Assembly: GCA_036365145.1 (NCBI GenBank)
Contig: JAEOAD010000029.1
Coordinates: 18,172,001 to 18,236,000, forward strand
Length of the DNA: 64,000 bases
Source: Orientallactaga sibirica
Taxonomy: Eukaryota; Chordata; Mammalia; Rodentia; Dipodidae
Direction of reading: 5' to 3'
The first letter of the stretch is position 1; the number at the start of each line of letters is the position of its first letter. A program made the position numbers and the translations under genes. This document shows positions 11,972 to 22,704 of the stretch, piece after piece. The notes beneath the pieces were generated by a model. It saw only the letters and a program-made list of their open reading frames with translations. It did not search any database and had not been told where the DNA came from.

Positions 11972-12252
11972 TGGAATGATATGGTTGGAAGATTTCTATG
12001 ATATGAAGGTTTGTGTTGCCCCTCGTTTATATATTAGGATTCCAAAGACTGACATCCCTCAGCCTTTCTACCCCACGGGTTTGGAAAGATAAAGTGACTA
12101 TCTTGAAGAAACAGATCTTCCATGAACACCAACTCTGCTGGCATCTTTATCTTGAACTTCCAGTTTCCCAAACCATGAGAAATAAATGTGTATAGTTTAT
12201 AAACCAGTCAGTCCATGGTACTCTGTTATACCAGCCTGAATTGACTAAGACA
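11972..12252 (+). repeat. MLT1-like MaLR LTR, 3' portion
   Basis: The 3' end is diagnostic of MLT1-type LTRs: 'cttgaacttccagtttccc', 'ccatgagaaataaatgtg', 'ccatggtactctgttata', 'ctgaattgactaagacac'. The 5' part is more decayed. The frames at 11844-12195 read through it. Confidence 0.65.
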
Positions 12253-12484
12253 CAAAATCTGCAGAAAAGCTAGAAAATAATTGTATAAATTTTGTTTTTC
12301 TGAGTTTATGAACATACTGTAGCTCATAGCTCTCTTGATTTGATTCTATAGAAATTATGTACATACAAAATCAATTCATAATTAAAATTTTATTTTATGA
12401 ACAATTGAATTGTATTATATGGATCTTGGAAGGTTTATAGAGTTGAAATTAGGCTTAAGAAAGCATTCTATTAGATTTGACCCT

Positions 12485-13220
12485 CAATAAAAGGGAGGAG
12501 GGTCCTGGACAGACAAATCCCATAGAAGGTACAGAAAGCTTAACCCTAAAAACATGGGTTTTGGCTAGTAAGTTCCAGAACCAGAAATGGGTTTCCCTCC
12601 ACAATTACCTGTATGTCAAGGAGACCCATCAGGTCCTCTAAATGCTAGTCATTGCCAAAACACTTGGCTAACTGTCACAGCTAAAAGGTAAGTCTCTATT
12701 GCTGAAGACACCACAATCTGTGATTACAAGACATCAAGAAACCATGCTGAAACTGAGAGAGAAACTTGTTCCCTCCTGGCTAGCTCTCATAGTGCTGGAA
12801 CATGCTTTGTGAATTGTTTGGCAATAATATTTGCCAATTTGAAAAAGCAGTAGATTCTGCAAGTTACAAAATTAACTGTCTTGGCAAGAAGTACACACTT
12901 GAGCCTTAGTGGCAGACAGCCTATTCAGGTAACCAACTGTTCTTGGATTGGACATGAGACCCACTAAGTGGGTGAGAGCTCATACTTATTACGGGGACCA
13001 AGTCAGAGTCCCTTAAAAAGGAAATGAATAGACTCCAGAGAGAACCTCCACTAGTGGGTATACACATCAGTAAGTCTCTAAAATTACTATACTTATGCCC
13101 TTTAACCCAAGCTGCTTTCATTTTTGGTTGGAGAATCTATTTTATCTTACAGTTGAAAAAGAATACAAGGGGCATCCAGGATACAGCAATACAAGAAAAG
13201 ATAGCCAACTGCTTATGAAT
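12485..13220 (+). mobile_element. L1 3'UTR fragment
   Basis: It shares ordered blocks with the 3'UTR of the longer L1 at 58.9-60.06 kb: 'cagaaccagaaatgggttt', 'gtaagtctctattgctgaag', 'gctctcatagtgctgg', 'gtcagagtcccttaaaaa', and 'tcatttttggttgg' near the end. No ORF2 precedes it, so it is a strongly truncated or fragmented copy. Confidence 0.6.
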
Positions 13221-13254
13221 TCAAATTGAAATGATATCATTATGATATGAAATA

Positions 13255-15105
13255 AAATAATATAATAAATAATGTTTATAAAATAAGTTGAAAGTCTAAA
13301 ACCCCCTTCAAGTTATTATTCACTGATAAAAGTAATGTTACTAACAATTGCAAAAGATTTCATTTACTGCACTGTTCCTATATGCTGGCCACTGGGTTTA
13401 GCTTTCTTTGCAGACTCTTTCCTTAAATCACTGCACCAACACTCTGAGTAGATCCTGTTGCAATCCTCACTTTATGGCTGATGAAATTATGCCAAAATTC
13501 TGCAAGTTCCTTAAATTTATAAATAATTATTAAAGTAAAATATTCTGTTATCAGCTTTCAACATAAGAAGAATTTGATCTATTAAAAACACAACTAAGTG
13601 ACATTAGAAGCCACTGCTTCATATTGGGCCATCATGGAATGGAGTAGGTTTGGTGTGATACAATGTCCTACACTGGCCACAATTGACATTATGTCACACA
13701 CTTTCCAAAGACATGCCAAACCAACTATTAAATACAGACACAGGCAAAATTTCCTTGTTTGCTTAATGATTGATGGTGTTAATGGACTAGCATTGAAAAT
13801 CTTGTTAACATCAAGATAAATTTAATCTATTTCTTCTCTTGGATCTTGAAAGTCAGCCTGACGTATAAGGAAATTAAATTAAACTGACATGATTAATACT
13901 TTATACAGTTTTGCTTTTTACTCCCCAGCACGAGGTAGCTGGTGTTTATCTTGCTGTTGTCAATTGAGTGTTGATGATAAATTCTACCTACCATTTTTCT
14001 TGCATGAAAATTTCCTAAAATGTTTCATTATCTTTTGATCCCTATTGTGGTTATGAGGATGGATAGAGGTACACAGAATTCTGTGGTATGAAAAAGGGAT
14101 AGAAGTACGCATAACTGTGATACTCTATGGGAGGGTTTTCTGATTTAGGTTTTTGATATTCTGAAATTTTACATATATATATTGCATACATATGTACAAT
14201 TTAAAGGTTAAATCAAGATATATCTTCACTTAATCTTCTTTATCAGTGGTTATCGGTTACTAGGATCCACAGATTTGAACCTGGAATATTCAGACTCGGT
14301 CTTTCACTTATTTATTTATATCGTGTCTGCCTCAAATGTATCGCCTTTGCTTTTTTTCATAGATGACTTTAGTGTTGCTATTTAAATAAAAAAATAAAAA
14401 GTAAATGTTTTAAATATTTCATTTATAATATGTTTTTGTTATATTTGGGTCCTTCAGTTTTGCAAATGCAAGAAAATAAGCATGTAAGACATATGTATGA
14501 GATCCACCTTCTGCTCTTTTCCCTGTAGGATAGAAATAACATGCATCACACATTTTACTAGGCTACAAAGAACTTACCATATTATTAGTCAAAATAAAAT
14601 AGGTAACCAAAGGGTAAGTTAATATGTAATGAAAGAGCATTAGGTTACTGAAGGAAAGTAGGTCTGAATAGCTTGCTAGAAATCTTCCCCATACCACAAA
14701 AAAGTTCATAAAATGATGCCTGACAGTCCACGCTAGGGTTTTCTTATCTTTTAGATAAGAAGAAATTTACTTTGTCTTGAGGAGTGTGAGGTCAGATATC
14801 AAATTCACTGAACAATTTAAACTTTGCTTTCTATTAATCTGACTAGTTTGAAGGACAAGGCTGCTTAGTATAGTTCTCCAATATTTCTGACTCTCTTAGT
14901 CATTCTTGGCCACTACTTTTCATTCCAAGACTAGGACTTTGTTAGTCAACAGTCTATACCACTCTTTCCACAGCTACTTTCTGGATTATCTTGTATTCCA
15001 TGGGGTAAGGCTTTTCACTAGTTATTCTGGATGCCAAAAGTTCATAGTCTAAAGACTGGGAAGAACAAGCTGACCCATCTCAGATTATAGCAAACAATGT
15101 TTAAT
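13255..15105. other. unique AT-rich sequence, no gene recognised
   Basis: No gene seen. A weak MIR-like stretch may lie at about 13380-13520 ('ccactgggtttagctttc' through 'ctttatggctgatgaaatta'), too diverged to call. The 73-codon frame at 13598-13819 has no recognisable domain. Confidence 0.4.
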
Positions 15106-15114
15106 CATTGAAAA

Positions 15115-15460
15115 TAAATAGTGGGTCTGTGTGCTTGGACCAGGTGAGGTACAAGTGTGTTTATGGCCTGAGAGCTTCAATCTGGAAAGGTGCAGGTATG
15201 TTTGGGGCCAGTGGCTCAGACTTGGTTAGGTGCCAGTATGCTTGGGGCCTTTGTACTCAGGGTGGGAGAAGTGCAGGTATGATTGAGGCCAGTGTGCTTC
15301 CAACCAGCTTGCTTGGGGCCTGCATACTCAGGCTGGATGAGGTGAAGGCATGTTTAGAGGTTATGGGTTCAGGTCAGGTAAGGTGCAGCTTTGATCGGGG
15401 CTTTGAACTGAAACCTGGGTAGGATTACCAAGGTGTTTGGGGCCTGGCCTAGGGTGAGTT
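15115..15460 (+). repeat. 40-bp tandem repeat (minisatellite), about 8 diverged units
   Basis: Units of about 40 bp recur with the core 'aggtgcaggtatgtttgggg' followed by 'cc', a variable T/C-rich stretch and 'ctcaggctggg'. Clear units start near 15198, 15238 and 15278, and diverged 41-bp units lie near 15338-15420. The 104-codon frame over it is repeat-encoded. It begins a GC-richer block up to 16440. It could be an isolated minisatellite, or monomers of an L1 5'UTR as seen in other rodents. Confidence 0.75.
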
Positions 15461-16440
15461 ATAAAGTGCTGGTTACAGATGTGGTTGAGACCCCATAGAG
15501 GAGACTCAAACAACTTCTCCAACTTGGAGACACACAATAGCCTGGAATACCCAAACCACCAAGCCTATGGTTAGAGCCCTAGGGTGCACAACTCACTTGG
15601 GGTTGATTGCTAAGCAAGGGCCAGCTGTGGGGTAGGCGGAAAGTCATCTTAAGGTGAGCTTGCTCATGCTCCCCTATGGGGTCAAAGGTTGCTGTTAACA
15701 AAGCATCCACACCACCTCAGTTCAGAGCAACCTGCCTGCCAGCCCAGGGGCATCAGTCCTGTGCCCCACAGAACCCCAGTGTGGCTCACTCTCCAAAGTC
15801 CTCAGGCAGTAAATAACACTGGGAGAATTGAGGACTGTCTGGACAGAAAGGAAGCCAAGCAGACTAGGGTCACATATGAACCCACCTGGGTCCCAATCAC
15901 TACTAGCCACCCTCACTCACCGGACCCTACCGTGCCCACCTTTGCAGATCCTTCTGGCCTAGGTTGCCTATTCCAACTGTGCCATGCTGTGCCTCTAGAA
16001 CCCTCCACACACCAACACCCCTATACAATCCAACTAATTGGCCTGGTCTATGGTGCCCTACCCCATTCCCCAACCCTCTATCCCCCTTACTGCCCAATCT
16101 CAACTACATCATCCACCAACTAAGCTCCCTTGGGGCGTCACTCCTGCCCCAGATGGGAAGCCCAGGAATATATAGCAACCACCTACCAGGGGATACCAGT
16201 GAGTCTTCCACAACATGCACAGCTAGGTACAGTAGGGGTGCAGGTACAAATGATACTGCTCCAGAATCTCACAGGCAAGGCACAGCTGTGATAAGGGACT
16301 GAAGAGATTCTGGACCTCCAGTAGCAACACTTGTACCAGCCAATTGCCCAGAGCTTCTGGAGTACTAGTAACCTTCCACAACTTCTGAATGTGTGGATAC
16401 AAAAGCATTCCACTCCAAGCCAGTGTAAACCCAAAACAGA
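15461..16440. other. GC-richer block of unknown origin downstream of the tandem repeat
   Basis: Composition is clearly less AT-rich than the surroundings and continues from the 40-bp repeat. It has the longest frame outside the retrovirus (144 codons, 15689-16123, proline/histidine-rich), but other frames overlap it on both strands and I see no domain, signal or splice structure. It may be the leader of an L1 or LTR element. I do not call a gene. Confidence 0.4.
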
Positions 16441-17188
16441 CCACTCATCAAAGGTGATACAAGGGCAAATTCATGCTTCTTCCTTAATAAAATGTATCAT
16501 GAGTTGTTTGCTTATGTTTGTCAGGAAATCTTCGGAGAAGCTGTCAGTTTGCTATCTTCAAGAAACCGTATCCAAGGCCCATAGTTTTTCATTCCTAGGC
16601 TTATTCTGTGCAAAGATTCTCCTTTGTTCATTTAGTTTGATTGCCACATCATAGAAACCTTCCTCTTGGATATCACACAAAATATAACCCAAAATCAGAG
16701 TATGGGGGGATCATCTGGTAGGAAGGCCCCTGGAAGGGTTGGGGCAAACCCTAACCCTAAAACATTTGGCTCTAACTAATAACTAATAATATCTAATAAC
16801 TCCCAGTACCAGAAATTGATTACAAACCATGCTGATCTGTTGAGAGGAGACCCCCAATAAGACACAGCACTTGATTACCTGCCTGAGGTGAAAGGTAAGA
16901 CCCTATTGCTGAAGTGCCATATGCTGCTGACACAGAACATCAAGAGATCTGGCTGAATCTGAAAGGAAGTCAGTTCTCCTATGATTAGCATGTATAGTGC
17001 TGGAAAACACTACATGAACTTCTTGAGGAAAATGGCCAATGTTGTGAATAAGCAGGATATCCTGCTATGTGAAAGCAACCAGGCTGAAAAGATTGTACAC
17101 ACCTGTGCAATTGTGGTACACAATCTAGGTGGGTAGCCAAAGTCTTTCTGATTGGCCATGTAATCCACTCATTAAAAAGCTATAACTG

Positions 17189-17251
17189 GAGACTACTGGA
17201 ACACCCATCTCTATCTGTCTCCTCTCCCTCTCTGTGGGTCTCTCTCCAAAA

Positions 17252-17302
<51 letters not shown>

Positions 17303-17338
17303 AATTAAATTAAATTTAATTTAAAAAAAAAAAAAAAC
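17189..17338 (+). repeat. 5'-truncated tRNA-derived SINE with (AAAT)n tail
   Basis: It begins at 'gactactggaacacccatc', continues with 'tctatctgtctcctctccc' and ends in a long (AAAT)n and poly-A tail. A short duplication, ataactg, lies at 17182-17188 and 17339-17345. It interrupts the L1 3'UTR. Confidence 0.75.
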
Positions 17339-17899
17339 ATAACTGAAAGTGGGAATCAAGTCATATTATTTTGGAGAGAAAGATTATGGACTCCAATGAG
17401 AAAATCCCACCAGTTTTTGGCCAAAAAAGAGGCTTTATCCATCAAAATCTCTAAATTAGCAATGCTTATCCCCTTAAACCTATGTTGATTTCATTCTCCA
17501 TTACCTAATCTGTTTCTTCTTTTTCAGAAAGGAAGGAGAACCAACTGTAACCAAAATCTCTCAAGACAATAAAATACACCTGACTCCCTAGCAGGAGATG
17601 AAGCACCCTCACACATTAGTGAAACCACAAAGGAACTCATGAGATGAGCAAGAGTGCTGCTTATATGGCGAGTCTGACAAACTGTGCCAGAGTGATGGAG
17701 ACAGACACTGAAGATACTCAAAATGCATCAAAGCAAAAAAATCCAGAAACTAATGAAAGTGCACTAAAGTAGACTTAAAACACAGCCACAACAACACAGG
17801 GTATTCTGTGGAAAGGGGGTAGAAAGATTGTAAGAGCCACAATTAGGTGGGAATATTCAGAGACATTGTCCCCACCCACACACAAAATTACTGAAGTTG

Positions 17900-18132
17900 G
17901 TCTGGAGAGATGGCTTAGAGGTTAAGGTGCTTGCCTGCAAAGCCTCAGGACCCTGGTTTGATTCTCCAGGTCCCACATAAGACAGATACACAAGGTGGAA
18001 CATGCATATGGAATTTGTTCATAGTGGCTAGAGGCCCTGGTGCACCCATTCTCTCTCTCACACACACTCTTCCTTTCTCTCTGTCTCAAAAATAAATAAA
18101 TAAATAAAGAAACAAACAAATAAATAAACAAA
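17900..18132 (+). repeat. tRNA-derived SINE
   Basis: Starts 'tctggagagatggcttagag', followed by 'tgcctgcaaagcctcaggac' and 'gattctccaggtcccacata', then a CT-rich region and an A-rich tail. It lies inside the L1 3'UTR, which resumes at 'ctgttcttacaactcataac'. Confidence 0.85.
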
Positions 18133-18321
18133 TGCTGATGGCTGTTCTTACAACTCATAACCCACAACTCTATGGTGAATACCAGAAATCCCCCTGAGGA
18201 GGGCCTTCAGTGGAGTGGGGGCAGGGAAAGGAAGTGATGGTACCAACACATGATTTGTCCACACAAAGTTTCTACTTACTAAATAAGTAAATAATAAGTA
18301 GTGCAGCAGAGAGACCATGAA

Positions 18322-18562
18322 GATAGTTGACAACTTTCTCAGGTTCTTTCACTCCCAGAATCAAGAACACATCTAGTTTACATTTAGATAATCCTTTTTA
18401 GTCTATCCTGGAGCAAGCTTTCTGCCCCTCAGTACTCTATTGTGCTTCTCCCAACTTGGCAGCAATTACAAAAGCCCTAAATTAAGTCAAATAATGTGAG
18501 CTGAAAGTGTTTGGCACAATATTTATTGGAAATTAAATATGCCCCACTGTATTATTAAAAAT
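18322..18562. other. unique sequence
   Basis: No gene or repeat recognised between the L1 end and the MaLR element. Confidence 0.4.
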
Positions 18563-18567
18563 CCTTA

Positions 18568-18932
18568 TGTGGTGGTTTGATTCAGGTGTCCCCCATAAAC
18601 TTAGTTGTGCTGAATGCTAGGTTTCCAGCTTACAGAGATTTGGGAATTAACACCTCTTGGAGGCAGTGTATTGTTGGGGATGGGCCTAGTGGGTTTTACA
18701 ACCAGTGTCCCCCTGCCAGTGTTTGGCACACTCTCCTACTGCTATTGTCCACCTTATGTTAGCCAGGGAGTGATGTCCACCTTCTGCTCATGCCTTCCCC
18801 CTTCCATCATGGAGCTTCACCTCTAGTCTGTAAGCCAAAATAAACTCTTTTTTTTTTTTTTTTTTGTTTGTTTCTTTCTTTCTAAAAGCTGGTGGTTTCT
18901 TCCAGCAAGACAAACCTGACTGCAACAGTAAT
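18568..18932 (+). repeat. 5' LTR of the MaLR element
   Basis: Begins TG ('tgtggtggtttgattcaggt') and ends 'cctgactgcaaca'. Contains 'gtaagccaaaataaactc', which carries the polyadenylation signal, followed by an expanded T tract with ttttgtttg units. Confidence 0.88.
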
Positions 18933-20098
18933 GTTGGTACCAAGCAATGGTGCCATTTGCTGCTAAACACCCAACTTGTGTGGCTTTGGCCTTTTGGAGC
19001 TGATTTTCAAGAGGAATGTGGAAGGATTTGAAACCTTGGCCTAAGAGAAGTCTTGCAGTGCTGTAAGTACAGCTTGATGAACTATTCTGGTCAGAGTTGA
19101 ATGACCTGAATGCAGTATGAACTAAGGACTGTGATGTTTGGCTTATGAGGGTAAAAATGAGCTTTGTCTGGACTGGGCTAGAAGCAGTTTATGTGAGAGG
19201 TTTGCTGTTATTCCTGTGTCCTGAGAAGTTGTGCAGGGTTGCAGTGCATAGAAACAGATTGGTGTGTGCAGAGGATTATGGCACAGAAATGAAATCTTTG
19301 GGCTGAAACTGCTGCCCATTCAACTGCAATTCAAAGATTACAAACTTTGAGATTGGGCCAGATGACCTGCACTGGGGCAATAGGAAGAATGTATACTCTT
19401 GAAGGGGCCTGAGGACTGAAGGAGTATCCTGTTCTTCAAAATCTGCTTTATGCCTCCCTGGATTAACAAATTGGAACCCCACTTGATATTGTGGAGTATA
19501 AGAAATGCAAGAAAGAGAGGCTCATTGAATTTGCAACACATTCTTGTGGTTTGGAAATGGCCATGGGCAGTGTGAAGCAGGTTTGCTGGATTGCCTGCAT
19601 AGAGACCTGATGGAGCCATGAGTATGAGATGTGTGTTACAGTGGAGACCTAGTGAAGATGCTGGGACTGTGAGATGGCTGCTGAGGAGAGCTGCCAGCCC
19701 CAGATGAAGTTTTCCAGCATGGTAAGTAGCCTAGCCAGAAGGGAGAAATTGGAACTCCAGAGACTTGTTGCTCATTAGAATTATTGGACTTGGAGACTTG
19801 TCATTGACTAGAATTGTTGGACTTGGAGCTACAGAGTTTGATGTTTGCCCTGTTTAAATCTTGCATTTGGTTGAATATTTCTTTGCTATGCCCAATGCCA
19901 TCTTTTGCAGTGTAAGTGTTTGTTCTGTGCCATTATGGGTTTTTCAGGGATTTTTTGGTATTATAGCTCAGTTAAAAGACCTTGGATTATGGGGATGTTT
20001 GAACATCACTAGAATTCATAAAACTATGGGAACATTTAAAATTGGACTGAATGTATTGCATTTTACATCGTGGTTTGTTATTAGTTTATGGGGAGCGG

Positions 20099-20431
20099 AA
20101 TGTGGTGGTTTGATTCAGGTGTCCCCAATAAACTTAAGTCTTCTGAATGCTAGGTTCACAGCTGATGGAGATTTGGAGGCAGTGTGGGGGTGGGCTTATG
20201 CATATTATAGGCTGTTTCCCCTTGCCAGTGTTTGGCACACTCTCTTGTTGCTATTGTCCAACTTGTGTTGACCAGGGGGTGATGTCCACCCTCTGATCAT
20301 GCCATCATTTTCTCCTGCCATCATAGAGCTTCCTGTCAAGTCTACAAGCCAAAATAACCCCCCTTCTCCCCCCGCCCCAGAGCTTCTCTTGTTTGGGTGA
20401 TTACTGCCAGCAATGAAACCCGAGTGCAACA
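20099..20431 (+). repeat. 3' LTR of the MaLR element
   Basis: Begins 'tgtggtggtttgattcaggt', contains 'cttgccagtgtttggcacac' and 'caagccaaaataacccccc', and ends 'cgagtgcaaca'. Shorter than the 5' LTR because of internal deletions and the lack of the T tract. Confidence 0.88.
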
Positions 20432-20436
20432 CCCTA

Positions 20437-20940
20437 CTTGCCTCTTCTGACTATATAGTAATATATTTGGATTCTTCCATTTTCAAATAAAATACCTTTT
20501 CATTTTTGTTTGATCATATAGTTCTTTCTACCTTCTTCCCTAACTTAATATAAATGTAAGTGGATGTTTCTCACCCAGCTTTTAACAGATTTGATGGTTG
20601 TTCTATGTTCTTTTGATGCTTAAACTACATTTCCTCAGCTTATCTATGGAAATTCAGTGTGATCTCCATGCAGATCTCTGAAGTTCCCTTTATCACAGCA
20701 CATTGAGAATTTCCAATAATCCGAAAAGTTCACAGAATGGCATGGAATTGAAATAACAGAGCCAGTCATTAGCCAAAAAAATGGCTACAAAGGGTCAGCA
20801 GTCTACAGTGCTCAGTATATATTCATTGAGATCTGTTCTTCTCGGACCAGGCACAGTGAACACCCCAGAGCACTTACATTATTACACGTTGCATTTTATG
20901 GCCAATACTAGTAATTAGAGAAGAAAATACAATTACATAC
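20437..20940. other. unique sequence, no gene recognised
   Basis: AT-rich, with no repeat family or exon identified. Confidence 0.4.
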
Positions 20941-20941
20941 T

Positions 20942-21562
20942 TTTTAATATTTTATTTTTATTTATTTATTTGAGATGGAGAGGAAGAAGGAGAGGGAGGG
21001 GGAAGGGAGAAAGAAAATGAGCACATCGGGACTACTAGTCACTGCAAATAAATTCCAAATTCATGTGACACCTTGTTAATCTGGTTTACATGTGTGGTAG
21101 TTTGAATGTATGTCCCCCAATATATTCAGTGTTTTACTTATAGTTTGCATCTGCAATCACCTTGCTAGAGGCAAGGTCACTGGGGGCCCCAGTCTTAAGG
21201 TGTGGTGATGGTTTGAGATTCCATTGTAAAGATATGCAAATGTGCCTAGCAGGAGTTCCTGAAGCGTGCTGTGTGACCTTTTGGCTGTAGTTTTGCTCTG
21301 TGTGCTGTGGTGGCTGGTTGGTTTCTCTCTCTCTGCTTGGCCCTGTGGAGAGCAGGCCACTTCTCTTGCCATTATGGAACTTCCCCTGGATCTGTAAGCT
21401 TCAATAAATAATATCCCTTCCTCCATAACTGTGCCTGGTCTGGAAGTTCATCTCAGCAAACCTGAAGCTGTCTGCTACAACATGGGTACTGAAGAATCAA
21501 TCCTGGGTCCTTTGGCTTTGCAGGCAAGCACCTTAACTATTAAGCAATTTCTCTAGCCTCAC
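20942..21562 (-). repeat. tRNA-derived SINE split by a MaLR LTR
   Basis: Minus-strand SINE: the T/A-rich tail and GA tract at 20942-21020, then 'actagtcactgcaaataaat' up to 21092. It resumes after the LTR with 'ttggctttgcaggcaagcac' and 'agcaatttctctagcctc'. Joining the flanks of the LTR gives the expected SINE order, so the SINE is the older insertion. Confidence 0.85.
21093..21479 (+). repeat. solo MaLR LTR with 5-bp TSD
   Basis: Starts 'tgtggtagtttgaatgtatg' and ends 'ctgtctgctaca'. A perfect duplication, acatg, lies at 21088-21092 and 21480-21484. It contains 'cttcaataaataatatccc' (polyadenylation signal region). The 5-bp duplication fits ERVL/MaLR integration. Confidence 0.88.
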
Positions 21563-21699
21563 AATTACACTCTTCAAATAAAGGAATCTTATTAAAAGGT
21601 GGGATAAATAAAAATACACCTTTTCTCAATATTATCATGCCATATTATCATGTCACTCTGAACATAGCTTAACATTGTTAGATTTATTTCTTTTCTAAA

Positions 21700-21907
21700 T
21701 GTTTTTAACTTATTTATTTGCAAACAGACAGAAATAGAGAAAAGAGACAGACAGAATGGGTATGCCAGGGCCTCCAGCCACTGCAAACAAATGCCAGGTG
21801 CGTCTGCCACTTTTTGCATCTAGCTTTATGTGGGTACTCAGAAATTGAACCAAGGTTGTTAGGTTTTTCAAGCAAGTGCCTTAAGCACTGAGCAATCTTC
21901 CCAGCCA
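21700..21907 (-). repeat. tRNA-derived SINE
   Basis: Reverse complement of the SINE: 'gccagggcctccagccactg', 'caaacaaatgccaggtgcg', 'tttatgtgggtactcag', ending 'gagcaatcttcccagcc'. The minus-strand frames at 21592-22025 read through it. Confidence 0.85.
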
Positions 21908-22329
21908 TCATTGGGTTTATTTTTAGCAAAGGAAAGGAAGTGGTATCACATGATGTATATCTTTTGAAAAAGAAGGGGAAAATGATAATAGTTATTAATT
22001 TTAATGAATTGTATGACTGTAACATTTGTGTTTAAGCTCATATCCTATAACTTTAGTGATTTTCATCAATTTGTTAATTTATATTTTCACTTAAATAGGA
22101 TGATTAAAATTATAACTAGCTTTATGCTTTGTTTTCCTGAGTGTAATAGTGCTAAATGAGAAAATGAACTTGGTTTCACTTTCAAGAATACCAGGCCAAT
22201 GGGCCCTAACCAACTTAGCATTAATGTTATCTTACTGCAGCTTAGTCACTTAGTGGCTTCCCACATAATATTTAGTAAGATCTAAATGTAGAAGCAGTAT
22301 ATAAATGAACAAGGCTATGCAGTTACTCT

Positions 22330-22700
22330 TTGTTATGGCTTGGATCATCAATGTCCTCCAAAGGCCCGTGTGCTAGAGGCCGGTTCAGCAGTCTGTGGTA
22401 TTGCTGGGAAGCCATGAAACCTTCAGCAGGTAGAGGCTTAGGGAAGGACATTAGGACGTTGGAGGCCACATGGTTTCAGGAGATATTAGGGCTCTTTTCC
22501 TTTTCTCTATCTGTTTCTCAGCTGCCATAAAGCAAGCATGCTTTTCCACCTGCACTCCCACCCTAATGTGCTGTGCTACTATATACCCAAGACCTCAGAG
22601 CTAGTAATCCATGGATATAAATCTTCAAAACTGTGAGCCAAATCTCCCTTTCCACCAATAAGTTGACTTACATTAGGCTGCTTATCACAGTGATTGAAAA
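22330..22700 (+). repeat. old MaLR-like LTR or related repeat
   Basis: The order 'ttatggcttggatcatcaat', 'cctccaaaggcccgtgtgc', 'cagctgccata' and 'caaaactgtgagccaaatct' resembles an ancient MaLR-type LTR. No target duplication is seen and I cannot fix the subfamily. Confidence 0.4.
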
Positions 22701-22704
22701 CAAA

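Larger units (their letters stand above)
16670..18320 (+). mobile_element. L1 3'UTR with two SINE insertions
   Basis: It matches the L1 3'UTR at 58.9-60.06 kb over its whole order: 'cctaaaacatttggctcta', 'cagtaccagaaattgattac', 'cttgattacctgcctgagg', 'aaggtaagaccctattgc', 'tttttggccaaaa.aga', 'gataagcagg', 'acagacactgaagatactca', 'cataacccacaac' and an end at 'cacaaagtttctacttacta'. SINEs at 17189-17338 and 17900-18132 split it. No ORF2 is attached. Confidence 0.75.
18568..20431 (+). mobile_element. ERVL-MaLR element, both LTRs present
   Basis: Two related LTRs (18568-18932 and 20099-20431), both starting 'tgtggtggtttgattcaggt', enclose about 1.17 kb of internal sequence. The flanks are cctta (18563-18567) and cccta (20432-20436), a 5-bp target duplication with one mismatch, the length expected for ERVL. 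MaLR elements are non-autonomous LTR retrotransposons related to ERVL, and the internal region has no gag-pol. The internal frame at 19861-20271 runs into the 3' LTR and is not a gene. Confidence 0.88.

Noticed and set aside
15689..16123. 144-codon open frame as a possible gene
   Set aside because: Overlapped by frames on both strands in a GC-richer block where stops are rarer; no domain, signal, splice or poly-A evidence.
16748..16763. interstitial telomere-like 'ccctaaccctaaaa'
   Set aside because: Only two units, and it falls in the L1 3'UTR block that recurs at 12540 and 58980 in altered form.
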